64,000 bases of DNA, taken from positions 75,459,160 to 75,523,159 of the forward strand of contig OX104130.1 in assembly GCA_944470555.2 (NCBI GenBank). The letters are read 5' to 3'. This document shows positions 32,730 through 44,262 of the stretch, in pieces (within the stretch, counting starts at the first letter, position 1; the number at the start of each line of letters is the position of its first letter). The stretch comes from Heterobilharzia americana (Eukaryota; Platyhelminthes; Trematoda; Strigeidida; Schistosomatidae). The position numbers and the translations under genes were made by a program. The notes below the pieces were generated by a model that searched no databases, was not told where the DNA came from, and was given only the letters and a program-made list of their open reading frames with translations.

Positions 32730-34220
32730 CAAACACTAGAGCGAATTGGTGAGACTCACTGTAAAAGATTTATCTAGCTTCGTAGAACATGTCGAAAATA
32801 TGAATGTCAGAGACAAGAGGATGACATCGTTGGATATAACACCATTATTTACCAATCTTCCGCTTACAGAAACAGTTAACCACATTTACAACGAATTAAG
32901 AGAAAGACTGATACATGTAGGAATGCAACCTGAAAGAGTTTAGGAATTGCTACTGAAATGCTAGCGGACATCTTTTTGGTCAAACTGGAAAATGGCTTGC
33001 TTGAGGATACACTTGATAAACTAGACTATTATTGCCGGTATATAGATGATACGTTCTTCATTTAGAAGAATGGCTACAATAAAGATGATCTCTCGAATAC
33101 CTTCAATAATATTCACCCAGCTATGAAGTTCACCTACGAGTAAGAATAAAAGAATAGTATTCCTTTCTTAGATATCCTCCTCACCAGGAAAACAGATAGG
33201 TATGTGAAAAGGAATATTTTTCCAGAGAACACATGGACTGGTCAATATATTCACTTCCACAGCTTCACATCGATTCAGTTTGAATGAAACCTGGTCAAAC
33301 GCCTGAGTTATAGAATGAGAAACATTTCTTCTGTTGACTGTATTGAAGAAGAAATGAATAAGCTGAAGATAATATTGTAGCAAAACGGTTATCCGCTAAA
33401 CTTCATCAGTAAACACATGTCGAAACCTTGAGAGAAGATAACGAGAGATAATGTTGCTAAGAGGCTTACATATCTTAGACTAAGTTTCAAAGGTGTTATT
33501 GACTAAGTAGATAGGGGGAAAAGACTTTCAATGCAGCGAAACTTTTGTCAGCTTCTCAACCAAACCATTACTGACAGAGCAAACCACAGATAAGTTATCT
33601 ATGACGGCTACTTCAATGTGCATTTATGAGTTCAATTTCTCCTGCGGATCTAGTTACCTGGACTGTACTCAAAGGACTTTGTCCATGCGCGCTCGTGAAC
33701 ATGGGCCATCTTGGTTAGAAGATCGAATAACAAAGAGCACCAACAATGCTATCCTGTCACATCTAGTAGTCACCGGACATCATATTACGGTAGATAACGC
33801 TTTTTCTGTGATATAACATATCCCTTACAATCTCCTTACAGGTGCACGATTTCTCATCTGGTCCATAGCCAAAGCCATAAGGATCAGCCCAAGAAAATCC
33901 GACCTATGTGTTCAAAAAAATATGTAAACCCATTGTTTTTATGTTGGCCCACAACAGGGTCGGCACGTTCTTTATGAACTTTCCTACTACAAATTACACA
34001 TTTTAACATCCCATGCCTTTCTCCTTTTTTGTCATTACATTGACAAACATTCAATTTCTTATTCTATTAGTTTTATGCCCTACTTTATTCACACCACTAC
34101 CAGTAGTCATTTTGAACCATGACGTAACACTTCACACTTGTTTTTCTCTATTTCATTATACTATTCACATGATTCTCATCCCACCTGAATATAATTCATC
34201 ACTACATATTTATTATTTGA
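32730..34220 (+). mobile_element. Penelope-like element (plus copy of a tail-to-tail pair)
   Basis: Broken frames show RT motif A (MTSLDITPLFTNLPLTETVN, 32821-32880), active site CRYIDDTFF (~33033-33060) with both aspartates, the IPFLDILLTRK segment, LVKRLSYRMRN, and a GIY-YIG start CIYEFNFSCGSSYLD (~33615-33665). An IRISPRK-like end lies near 33880, then ~300 bp of probable 3' untranslated DNA. Stops are frequent. A minus-strand PLE begins immediately to the right. Confidence 0.75.
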
Positions 34221-35160
34221 CCCTTAGTAAGCAAACAAACAATACACGCACACTCTCGTCCCAATAAATGTATATAAAGGGGGTTTAAATTTACGGATGG
34301 CAAGAGCTTCAATAAATTTAAGCACTTGACTCTGACCACATTTATGTAGTACTTTAAAGGTTGTTTTCATGTCTATTCTATGGTTAGTTTCTAGTAGATG
34401 TTTAGCGATAGACGGAGATGGATGTTTGTCACCTGCACTTATCGGATCTGTTGAGGTCATTTGTTTTTGAAGCCACTTAGGTACATGTTCAACCATCCTT
34501 AACTGCATATCACGATTACTCCTCCCTATATATGTGTGTCTACACATACATGTAAATTGATAAACACAGTGGGATGTGATGTAATCGTTTATATGTTGTT
34601 TCTGTTTGTGCTGTAACATGGACTTGGTCTTCTCTACAATGATGACCTTAGCTGCATAATACGTCTTACAGATGGCCGATCTAAGTCTTTTCCTCACCAC
34701 AAAGCTATGTGAATCATCTCTAAATGGTAATGAGATGTAGACATTTATCTTAGCAACGGAACACTGTGTACTTTTCAATGGTACATAACTTTTGCACCGG
34801 TCGATAAGTCTCAACGGGTATCCATTCTGTATTAGAGTTGTCGTCAGTAAGTTGGTTTCTTCCTCCCTGGTGTCATCGGTGCAGATACGGTTTATCCTGT
34901 TGAATAAGCATTTGACTAAACCACGTTTATATTGGACTGGACAATAGCTATGGAAATTAAGATATTGCCCTGTCCATGTAGGTTTCTTATAGATCGACCT
35001 CCTGATCGAGCCATCCTCCCTTCTACTGAGCAATACGTCTAGGAACGGTAGCTGGTTGTTCGTCTCTTGTTCACAAGTCAGGCTAATGTGATTCTGAGCC
35101 GTGTTTCAGATAATCTTCGTCTTCTCATCACGCTGTTTAAATTTATCAAAGGGACCAGTT
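34221..35160 (-). mobile_element. Penelope-like element (minus copy of a tail-to-tail pair)
   Basis: 5'-truncated PLE on the minus strand, containing the LPFLDVLLSRRED segment (~35020-35055), thumb/linker and a complete GIY-YIG domain. The frame is open for 269 codons. Homology fades into broken sequence (EQETNNQ, DKFKQRDEKTKI) up to ~35160. Confidence 0.85.
34224..35033 (-). pseudogene. PLE C-terminal part with intact GIY-YIG endonuclease
   Basis: A 269-codon open frame. Residues ~17-75 are the PLE thumb/linker (KKPTWTGQYLNFHSY, LIQNGYPLRLI). The GIY-YIG domain has CVYQF at 156-160, TYIGRS at 167-172, Arg 179, Glu 182-His 183, HLLETNH at 212-218 and IEALAIRKFKPPL at 241-253. The expected nuclease motifs are therefore present without stops. 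The reverse transcriptase core is missing, and the ATG is internal to the ancestral protein. It could be translated only if a fortuitous promoter drives it. Confidence 0.8.
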
Positions 35161-36251
35161 GCTTTAAAATGTAATTTCATTCAGAAAGTCAACGAACATA
35201 CGGAGATATATCTGAATGAGGAAATTATGAAACCAGCTGTCATTATTATGAATAAGGCTTGAAAGAACAACCACGAACCTTATACACTGAGTGAAGCTGT
35301 TTCTAGGTAAACTGAAATAGTGTAAGTAAATGTGGAAAACTAATAATTTCAGTAGAATTCATGGTATGAGTAGTAGTAATAATTCAGGTTATCCTTTTAA
35401 ACCTACGGTAGATTTTAAAAACTCTCCATATTAGGAGTTGGGAAAATATTTAGCCATGAAATCAGATTCAGTTAGAAACTGTTCCAAATCTATACACGCT
35501 GCTCCTTATATCTTACAGATTGGATTTTTTTAAATTCCATAATAACAAAAACTAGTTTTCCATGTAACCGGCTTATAAACTAATATATCACTGGACACTG
35601 TTACATAAGTAATTATAAGCAAGCTCAAGGTTAACTAAGTACATGAAGTTTGGCTTTATTGATTAACGTCTACAGTTCAGCCAGTGGGTGTCTAGGAAAT
35701 ATCATACTGGTGTTCTTTATTAGCTTTCCTCTGTTAGTTGTGGACATTACATACACCAGGAAAGCTGAACAAATTTCGCGCTTCATGTATGGACGGATCT
35801 TTTAAAAATTAACTAAATTTTCCCAGATCTGTAATATGTTCAGGTACAAAGTTGGCACCCGGATATTCAAGACGATTTCGGAACGAAGACCATTGAGAAC
35901 TCAATACCTAGTATGAAAGGTTTATCATTAAAAAGTTAAAAAGCCATAAAGTTATAAAGTTCAGTAACTAATTTATGCACAAATAAATGAACCATTTGCC
36001 TACGGAAGAAAATTCATTTTGATGACTGAGTTTCAGTAGCTTTAGATAACCTTATTGACATGGTCAGAAGAGGTGATTATCAACAGCATTCAGTGTGCTA
36101 GTCTGTTGGTAAACTCATAAGTATTTTGATAATTGTTGGCTCATACTTGAGTTTATATAATCAAGTGACATATTTTCTTAGATATAGTTCACAAGGATGT
36201 TATTCAAAGAATGATATAAACCAAGAGTTTGTTTATTAAATATGAGACATG
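35161..36251. other. No recognised feature
   Basis: AT-rich DNA without assigned motifs. Confidence 0.4.
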
Positions 36252-36263
36252 TAATCAGGCGTC

Positions 36264-36871
36264 TGTCGCACAAACTCGAAGATCTACAGGCAAAAGCCAA
36301 CAAGTTGACAGAAGAGGCACCGAAGACGAAACTGCGAGTGAATGCAGATCTACTGCACTCAGCACAAAGAACAAAATCCAGGTTTTCAACACCAATTACG
36401 TCAGGTCAGTGCTTCTGTATGGCTCAGAGACTTGGCGCGTCACGGAAAGCACTTCCAACATACTGCATACATACATTATCAACATCTGCCTCCTTTACTC
36501 ACTCGAGAGTGAAGATCAGATGGCTAGAATGATGAGAATAAGCAACAAAGAACTCTGGCAACAAACCAACCAAGAACCCATCACCCAACAAATATGCGGT
36601 GGAATGAAGTGGAGATGGATTGGGCATACACTGAGAAGACCGACTAGGTACATCATGTGCCAGGCCAGGTCGTCAAGTAAAATCCAAATAGGAAACGAGG
36701 AGTTGGGCGTCTGAGTTGAGGGTGACATGGAGAAAGTCATGTGAGGAAGACATAAAAGCTTCTGGACAGTCGTGGAGCGAGTTTAAAAAGACTTCAGAGA
36801 ACAGAGTGGAATGGAGGCGTGCTACTGAACCCCTATGTTCCACTAGGAACCCAAGGGGAAAATAATAATCA
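36264..36871 (+). mobile_element. RTE/SR2-like element, 3' end with internal deletion
   Basis: A 608-bp copy containing LSHKLEDLQAKANKLTEEAP, an internal deletion, then VRSVLLYGSETWRVTESTSN and KWRWIGHTLRRPTRY, ending AACCCAAGGGGAAAATAAT. It is flanked by a perfect 12-bp duplication TAATCAGGCGTC at 36252-36263 and 36872-36883. The frames 36229-36714 and 36242-36532 start in flanking DNA. Confidence 0.92.
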
Positions 36872-36883
36872 TAATCAGGCGTC

Positions 36884-37619
36884 AGGCATTAAAAAAATAC
36901 TGTCTAATCTCAGATGAATGAAAATATCAATCTATTATAAGCAACATGCACAAAAGTAAGTTAAGTGTCATTAACTTTTAATTCGAAGCTGTCAAGACTT
37001 TTATGAACAGATAACTTGAGAAAGCTAATATACAAATAAATGCAACCCATGCTTAAAGCATTTATAGTCTACTTAGTTAACTGAGTAATAATACCGGATG
37101 CTAAGATGAAATCCAACCAATCATTAGGGAAAAAAGCATGGTCTCCATTAATCGTAACATTGCTTCATGCCATTTATGATCTTTAGTTTTTAATTTTTCA
37201 GTCTTTGTTGCACCTTTATTCATACAATCTGTTAATGAACGCTTTCTACTATTTATTGGCATCAGCAGTCACCACCTCAGTGTATACAACAAGTAGATTT
37301 TACTACAAGCTGCTAATCTGTTAAGTTTTGCATATTTAAACATGATATACTGGGATTACATTAGTACTTACCCATACAATGACTATATCAGACTTGGCGT
37401 TCAACCTCTTCTAATACATTCGTAATAACTATGGACTGAATGTTTATATCATATTTTCACTTACCATATTATAAAAGTGTTTCACGTATGATATGCTAGA
37501 GTATTTGCATAGAAGCAATGATGATTGTTCAGTTTACATGACTTACTTCAATGTGCTTACTGACGTGGATGAAACGACCTACCTACGAACTTCTAACAAT
37601 TGACAATGTTATGGAAGTT
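36884..37619. other. No recognised feature
   Basis: AT-rich DNA between two RTE insertions. Confidence 0.4.
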
Positions 37620-37633
37620 GTTCTACCATATTA

Positions 37634-37688
37634 TTATTTGTTATTTTTCCCTTGGATTCCTAGTGGAACATAGGGCTTCAGTAGCACA
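37634..37688 (-). mobile_element. Ultra-short RTE insertion (55 bp)
   Basis: Only the last ~55 bp of the RTE 3' end is present (CCCTTGGATTCCTAGTGGAA in plus orientation). A perfect 14-bp duplication GTTCTACCATATTA lies at 37620-37633 and 37689-37702, so it is a genuine, extremely 5'-truncated insertion, not a decayed longer copy. Confidence 0.92.
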
Positions 37689-37702
37689 GTTCTACCATAT
37701 TA

Positions 37703-38610
37703 GGCTAACATTTTCCAATAACAATCAATACCTTTATTGTAGTTTTAATACTCTTTGAGAAGAATGATACTTTCAAGAAGTGAATTATAGAATTGAGTCT
37801 TTCAATAGTAGAAACATCATGTTACATGGGCGTAGAACGCTAACTAATTAAACATTTTATTGTCTTGTTTTAAGCAGGTCTTAGTTTTTTATTCAGGTTA
37901 AACCGAAGTGTTGATATTACCTGCACATATGTACATTTTTCAAATAATATCCACCAAAAATTTGTAATATTTGTAAGACTATAGATCAATTTAATTGCTG
38001 AAAAGATAACAACCACTCAAATTCATCATTTGAAAGATATCTATCTATTCAGAAATATGGACAGTAAAGTAATCTTTGAAGTAGTTTCAAATCCTTACTA
38101 GAAAGTTGACTGCTGCTAAAAATATGAGATATACTTGATGATTAAATCACATTATTGGAAGCTAATCTAACATGTATATAAAACAAATTATTATTGACTT
38201 ATAAGTAAACATGTTAAAAAAAACTCTACTGTAACACTATTCAGAAAATATCATGATACCTTGAGATGTCACAAGTGTTTTATCATTACAGGGCTATTTT
38301 AAGAAAATAAACATTTAATTAGAATCCAACTCTTAGGACTTTCAATAATAACTTGAAAATGATTCTCCAATTGTTATAACAATTCCAAACACTTGAAGAA
38401 ATGTCATAAAAATGAATATAATGCGGTTTGAAAAAACACACACAGTGAATGTACACAAAAGAAAATCGTCAACACTGGTGAAGAATACACAGCTTATCTT
38501 TCAAGTAAAACTTTTAATAACAAAGAAAACTGAGTAAACGCGATAGGAGATATTTCTGAGTGTATACACGAATTCAATGTCTTTCTATATTACAAATGTT
38601 AAATTTTAAA
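37703..38610. other. No recognised feature
   Basis: Very AT-rich; no motifs. If the exon at 42 kb is real this could be intron of that gene. Confidence 0.35.
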
Positions 38611-38674
38611 CTACTACTACTGCTACTACTACTACTACTACTACTACTATTACTACTACTATTACTACTACTAT
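38611..38674. repeat. (CTA)n microsatellite
   Basis: About 64 bp of CTA trinucleotide with a few TTA and CTG interruptions. Confidence 0.9.
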
Positions 38675-38817
38675 AGCGACAATCCATATGAGGCATTTCT
38701 GTATACAAACAGTGAAAATAGAAGAAAATTTATTTTTATAAGACAGATTTTTATGAATAAACCGTTTGTCATATATGAAGTCGGCAAAAGAAGATCGGAT
38801 ACAGAAAAAACAAATAG

Positions 38818-38839
38818 ATATATATATATATATATATAT
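38818..38839. repeat. (AT)n microsatellite
   Basis: About 22 bp of AT dinucleotide. Confidence 0.9.
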
Positions 38840-39049
38840 CGGCCGATGGTCTGTCTACCAGTAATGATTATTACTATAGTGTAAGAGAAAAAGGTTAACC
38901 ATTGTTATAATTACCATAACCGTATTAAACATCTACTCTATACTTGGATATTTTGGTGTCAAGGAATTAAAACAAGTAATAGTATACACATATGGTACTA
39001 ATCATCTGTTTTGCGGAAGAGAGAATATTGTCAAGATAACTTTCCTTGA

Positions 39050-39068
39050 ATATATATATATATATATA
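39050..39068. repeat. (AT)n microsatellite
   Basis: About 19 bp of AT dinucleotide. Confidence 0.85.
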
Positions 39069-39267
39069 CATATATTTATACTAAAGATAATAACAGTTAA
39101 AAATATCTTCCTAATCCACTTCGTTAACGAGAGAATACACATTGTAATGACAAGTGTAGTGTGTATAACAAAGCACAAAGTAGCCTAAAATCACTAGTAA
39201 AAACCGGATAGTTTAGTAAAAGTGATTTCTTAGGAGTTTTAAAGATGAAACAGGTTTACATAGGATT

Positions 39268-39271
<4 letters not shown>

Positions 39272-39327
<56 letters not shown>
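39272..39327. repeat. (AT)n microsatellite, long
   Basis: About 56 bp of uninterrupted AT dinucleotide, one of the two longest here. Confidence 0.95.
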
Positions 39328-39329
<2 letters not shown>

Positions 39330-39884
39330 AGGGAGATACAGAGACAGTGATTCACATATTGAAGATTCTCATAGTAAAATGAAAACATGCATATATAACA
39401 CTAATCCTAATAATTATGTCAGTGGATTCAATTATTTTCTCAGAATATCTTGTCCATAGAATTAACGAAAAAAAATTTACTATTTTCATCACTGACTACT
39501 TATTTAACTGAATTAATTATCTTTTTTTTCTATTGCCTGAATTTTAACAAAATAATCAGCTGATTCGGAATATAATAATGACAGGTAGACATTTTCATTG
39601 ATTTATTTTTATTACCATATTATATAAGTGATACAAAAAAAATAAATAAATAAAAGCATATTGATAAAAAGAAATAATACTAGAAAATATTTTCTTCAAA
39701 GGTGTTTTGTATTCGTCTGTAGTTGACATTGATGAAAAATTATGATGAATAATTTAGGCTAATTATGTAGTGTTTTAAAGGTAATTTTTAAAAAAACATG
39801 CCAGTAATTACTTCCTTCTGACGAATCAATGAATATCTTGAACGTAATTCTATATTAGATTTGATTATTTGATTTATAACACAC
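39328..39884. other. No recognised feature
   Basis: AT-rich spacer. Confidence 0.4.
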
Positions 39885-40563
39885 ACAGTGATCTAGTATG
39901 ATTTACTTGATGATGTTTCGAGCATAAATTATCACTGATCATAATCATATCAATGTAATCACACTCCACTTTCGACATTTGATTTTCTATAGTTACATAA
40001 CTTTATGAGTTGTTTTTATTGGTAGTAAAATTTTCCATATCTCTGGTATAGGTGTCACATCATTTCTATTACATATGTTGAGTGTTGATTCGATGAACAA
40101 AGATTCCGCAATCAATCTCTCTCTTCACCTTATTATATTGGACTCAAGCACAGTGGCTTTATCCCATCTTATTGTGTGGTTGTGTTATTGTATGCATAAC
40201 AATAGCTGAGTATTTTTCTAGATTATTGATCTTATTCGGGTCTATCATTCTGTATTTAGTTAAATTTCTCTGATTGGCTATTCTAATTTACGTCGACTGC
40301 GTGACTGATTTGACCTGTATACTTGACCTCATAGTCATTACATGGAATTTGATAGATTAGATTATTTTGCTGAATTGGTTCTTTCGGATCCTTAGGCCAG
40401 CTGACAAAGTTTATCACTGAGTGAGTTTGTAGGTTTAAATACCACCCTAATTCCAGCTTTGTTGAGGATTCTATGTAAAGTTTCTGAGGTACCCTCATTG
40501 TAGGGTAATACAATAGAGGCTGTGCTCGAAACGTCATCAAGTAAATAATACTAGATCACTGTG
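39885..40563 (-). mobile_element. Third PLE type, small, with inverted ends
   Basis: The minus strand encodes, in two frames, SIVLPYNEGTSETLHRILNK and FKPTNSLSDKL, then PIQQNNLIYQIPCNDYEVKY and TGQI. This is the linker and GIY-YIG start typical of PLEs. The ends are inverted copies of ~40 bp (about 39887-39927 and 40521-40562; CAGTGATCTAGTAT and TTTACTTGATGA shared, about two mismatches). The open stretch 40540-40283 (85 codons) covers only part of this because of a frameshift, and most of the element is missing. Confidence 0.7.
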
Positions 40564-40565
40564 TA

Positions 40566-41654
40566 GTATGGAGTTAAATTTTACCACGGTGCCCAAGTTT
40601 TACACCTCAGTTATATTTTCCCAATGAAATAAAGAGAGTAGGACTTTACCAAAGGTGTGTGTGTGTGACTCAAGAAACACTTCTATGACAATCATTCTCG
40701 TGTAAATATTAATTCTACCTGTGAATACTTTACTGATTCAAAGAATGGAAATCTTGATGATGTAATGTTTAGTTGTGAACAAAATAGAAAAAAATTTTTT
40801 AGATTGAAAATTTCAATGACTCTTACACAGTTTGAAGTGTCGATCTATTTAAACTTTAAGTTACTAAGCATTTTTCATTGAATATATATTTTATCAATCC
40901 CTTTCAATCTTTTCAAAAATCTTTCACATATTTTTTAAAGGTGTCATGTACTCTCAGATATTTCTAAAATGTTTTTTTTCAAAAAAACTGTAGTTTTTTA
41001 AGCCAATTAAAAAACAAAGAAAAAACATTACACTAGTCAGAAACGGACTTATACGAGAATGTAGCACATTAATATTCTTAGGATACCTATATAGAATTGT
41101 ATATTTATATACTGGCGCAATAAACTACCCCCATCAAATATTTCACTTTATATTCTGTTTACTGATCAATGCATACTGGAAGTTTGTATACAATAATTAT
41201 TTCATATAATAATATTCTATAAGAGTGAGTTTGTTGAAATATTATATTCCGTACTGTTTCACACATGTCCTATAACAGTCCGTATTCATCTTCACGCCTA
41301 CAACATGGACAGAAATAGTATCATCGAACAGTAACCAGTTGCATTTGGCTATTGGTTAGGACTGTATTTTATTAGTACAGTCTACATGGAATACCTTGGA
41401 AAATAAAAAACCGGTAAGAACGTCTATACTTTCTGCTGGATAACAAAAAATACTTCACTTTCTTACTGAAATGGTAGGGATAGAAACTCCTATCTAGAAT
41501 GAAATAACAAGAAGTTAATGTGACGTAATCCTGAAAACATAAAACTGCAGTATCCTCACTTAAAATCCAATAAAAGTAAAGTTTACCAAAAGTTTTTCTA
41601 AGAAAAAATGTTAAAAAAAACTCAGTTTCAGTAAGGATGGATAATAACGAACAG
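40566..41654. other. No recognised feature
   Basis: AT-rich DNA; possibly intronic relative to the 42-kb exon. Confidence 0.35.
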
Positions 41655-41785
41655 TGGAATCGATCAATTTGAGACTTATCAGCTGGATGTATCTGTCTCC
41701 CAGTGAATTAAATTCTTCCCACCAGGATTCGGACTAGGGACTCCAAAGCGTTATTCACCACACCACCACCAAGTCACAATAGCCA
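41655..41785 (-). repeat. Decayed SINE with hammerhead remnant
   Basis: On the minus strand: ACATCCAGCTGATAAGTCTC, with the core changed to CTGATAA (G8 to A), preceded by a decayed tRNA-like head (GAGTCCCTAGTCCGAATCCTG). The GAAA strand is lost. Confidence 0.55.
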
Positions 41786-42048
41786 CTTCTTATGCGATGA
41801 GTATAGTATCAGTCATTACTATAATTAGAATATAGGTAATATCGAGGCAACCACACAAAAGCCCATACACCAATAGGGACCAGTCAGTTCGTTCCTATCA
41901 ATGAAGCCGTAATACAAGTAATAATACTGAAGCTGAAAGTTTATTTAAAAATCAATAAATGATAACTGATTATCAAAATATTTGCCAATAAATGATGAAT
42001 AGTGATATTTTAAGACTTATAGTATTTACTAGGTAAAATTTTACTTAC

Positions 42049-42349
42049 ATATTGGAGTAGATTCACTAAATAATCCTTTAGAAAGTTGTGTTTCACTTGT
42101 TTCAAAAAATTTTCCGAATTTTGGGATTTGTAAACTTGTTGATGAACTTATACATTGTGATGTACTAGTAGGAATTATTACAGTTGGCATTGAATAGCTT
42201 GAATGTGTTAATGTTGTTGTAGTTTTACTGTTGCTACTACTATCACTGCCAGTAGTAGAGCTTGTAGTAGTGCAAGTATTTGTAACAGTAGTAAACACTG
42301 AAGATGATTCACCTTCAAATGACCAGTAAGATTTATTTGTATCACTCAT
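42049..42349 (-). CDS. Probable first coding exon of a host gene, Ser/Thr-rich protein
   Basis: The only open frame here that does not look like transposon debris. It starts MSDTNKSYWSFEGESSSVF at 42349 and runs 100 codons with a strong bias to Ser and Thr (SSTTGSDSSSNSKTTTTLTH), ending ..KGLFSESTPI. At 42048 the exon meets ATGTAAGTAA: GTAAGT is a textbook 5' splice donor, giving a phase-1 intron, and reading on hits a stop after two codons. The low-complexity tail would be expected to be disordered. No domain is recognised, so no function is offered. Downstream exons on the minus strand (lower coordinates) were not found; schistosome introns can be very long, so they may lie outside the window. 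The promoter was not identified. Confidence 0.5.
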
Positions 42350-43235
42350 TGAATGTATACTTGATTATAGTTTTTAGTCTGTTGAACTGATCAAAAATAT
42401 TTATCATATTCATATAGCTTTTGTTATACATACATAAAAAAACGTGGATAAATTAATTAACCAATCAGATTTTACGTTCATTAATAATTGCACAATTCTA
42501 TTAAAAACTTTCTATAGGAAAATTAACTCATTAATATTGACCTTGACTCTACCAATCAAATAATCGTGCGTAGGATGACTAGTCAATTCAGGTTATAATA
42601 TTCTTCTTTTTTTTTGGTATTATTTTGTTTATCAGTATTAAAATCTTTCTTTATTCATGTCTGCTTTTTAGGCGCTATAATAAACTGTAGGACTGACTAC
42701 CCACGCTTTATTTTGTTGATAAGTTTTATATCCTTTGTTTATTTTTTCGAATTATATTCAGTCTAAGTGGTATTTTTAATATAAAAGTTAGTAAACATCA
42801 CTGAAAAATTAGTAATTTCTCTTGAATATGTTCAATGGTGAGCTGATCCAATTTACTTATGGACTATAAAACGCTTATATACATATATAACTTTACATAA
42901 TTATATACATATACTTATCGGTATATCTACTTCCATGATAATTATTAAATCAGTTTCTTTTTATGGGCAAAGAAATCACCCCACTACTGTTATCTTGTAA
43001 ATGACAGAAAACAAACTAGTTGCAAAACAAACATGTAAGAAATCTGTATTCTTCTTTTCAGTATAATTTTTATCCATTTTTATACTTATTCATTATTATT
43101 TATTCACTAAGAAAAATTACTGAGCAGTTAATTCAAAATCAGAACTGGTAATAATGCCGAGGTTAAGTATTATTGACTGAAACTGTTCTCAGCATATATT
43201 TAGAGTGTCAACCTTAGCCTTGGTGAATAATAGTT
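42350..43235. other. AT-rich DNA upstream of the putative exon
   Basis: Would contain the 5' untranslated region and promoter if the exon is a true first exon. No TATA box or initiator can be assigned with confidence in such AT-rich sequence. Confidence 0.35.
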
Positions 43236-43395
43236 AAATCCAGAATGTGCATTTCCACCTATTTAGGACTCATCCACTGGATATACCTTAACCCCAGTGA
43301 GTGATATTGTTCTCGTCGGAGCTCAAACCCAGTATCCATCGCTTTAATAGCCAGAGCATTTTACACTCAGCTACTGAGGCATGATGGCCACCTTT
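43236..43395 (-). repeat. Decayed tRNA-derived SINE with hammerhead remnant
   Basis: On the minus strand a tRNA-like head (CTGAGTGTAAAATGCTCTGG, then ATACTGGGTTTGAGCTCCGA) is followed by TATATCCAGTGGATGAGTCC and TAAATAGGTGGAAATGCACA. The core CTGATGA reads TGGATGA, and GAAA is kept. Confidence 0.6.
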
Positions 43396-44110
43396 TGTAC
43401 AAGAGATATGTATTTATATTTTGCATTTCTACTGAAATAGTTTTTCTTATCTGATCATAAAATCGACTAGTCAAGCAGTGAAGTGATAACCAAATTACCT
43501 TGTCACATCATATAAAGTTTTACATACGATTTCAAAAATGTTGCTGAGCTTAATTTCGGCCAGTATAACCATATTTTGACCTTGTAGTTTACATTTATTG
43601 GATTTTGATAATATCAAGGCATACATCATCTTTCTTGAGGAGTTTAGCAGTAGTATACAGTGAAATTAACTCGGTTTTTTTATCATATCAACTATTTGTC
43701 TAATTATTGAAGTCTTAAAATCTAATTTGGTTGCCTCTAGTGTCATCAAAATAACTGAAAACTTTGATAATGGATATTGAAACTTCAGAACTTTTACATA
43801 TTTCTGCTCAAATCTACCAGGCATCCTATGAAAAGTTTTACAGGCAGAGTGCAAATTACACAGCATACATATCAGGTAAACAAAATCAGCTCAGAGTAGT
43901 GTAAGTTCCAAAAAAGTGACCTTTGATTGACTTCACTTGAGAAAACCGCTATAAGAAATCCTTCTTTAACCACCTTTTTATGTTCAACCAGTTCAGGGAT
44001 CTATGCATCACAATCATATTCAAGCTGATTAGTTTTAAGAAGCAAAACAAATTAGAATAAGGAATAATTATGAATAACAATCTACTTACTAGGTAACAGT
44101 GTTAACAATA
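43396..44110. other. No recognised feature
   Basis: A 66-codon minus-strand open stretch (43866-43666) has no recognised motif. Confidence 0.35.
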
Positions 44111-44262
44111 GTGCATGTTTCGTCCTATTTTGGACTTATCAGACGGGTATGCCTGCAACCCAATGAGTGACGGTGTTTTCAACGAGACTCACATCTTGTG
44201 CCAATTATAGGTTGAAACGGTAAAGTACACCTAATGAATACCCAGGCAAACTCTAGACATAC
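44111..44262 (-). repeat. Decayed SINE with hammerhead remnant
   Basis: On the minus strand: ATACCCGTCTGATAAGTCC, then AAAATAGGACGAAACATGC. Stem II (GTCC/GGAC) and GAAA survive but the core is CTGATAA (G8 to A). The tRNA-like head is barely visible. Confidence 0.6.

Noticed and set aside
39885..40563. Hammerhead ribozyme in the inverted ends (CTTGATGACGTTTCGAGC)
   Set aside because: It resembles the core only loosely; there is no CTGATGA and no GAA segment.
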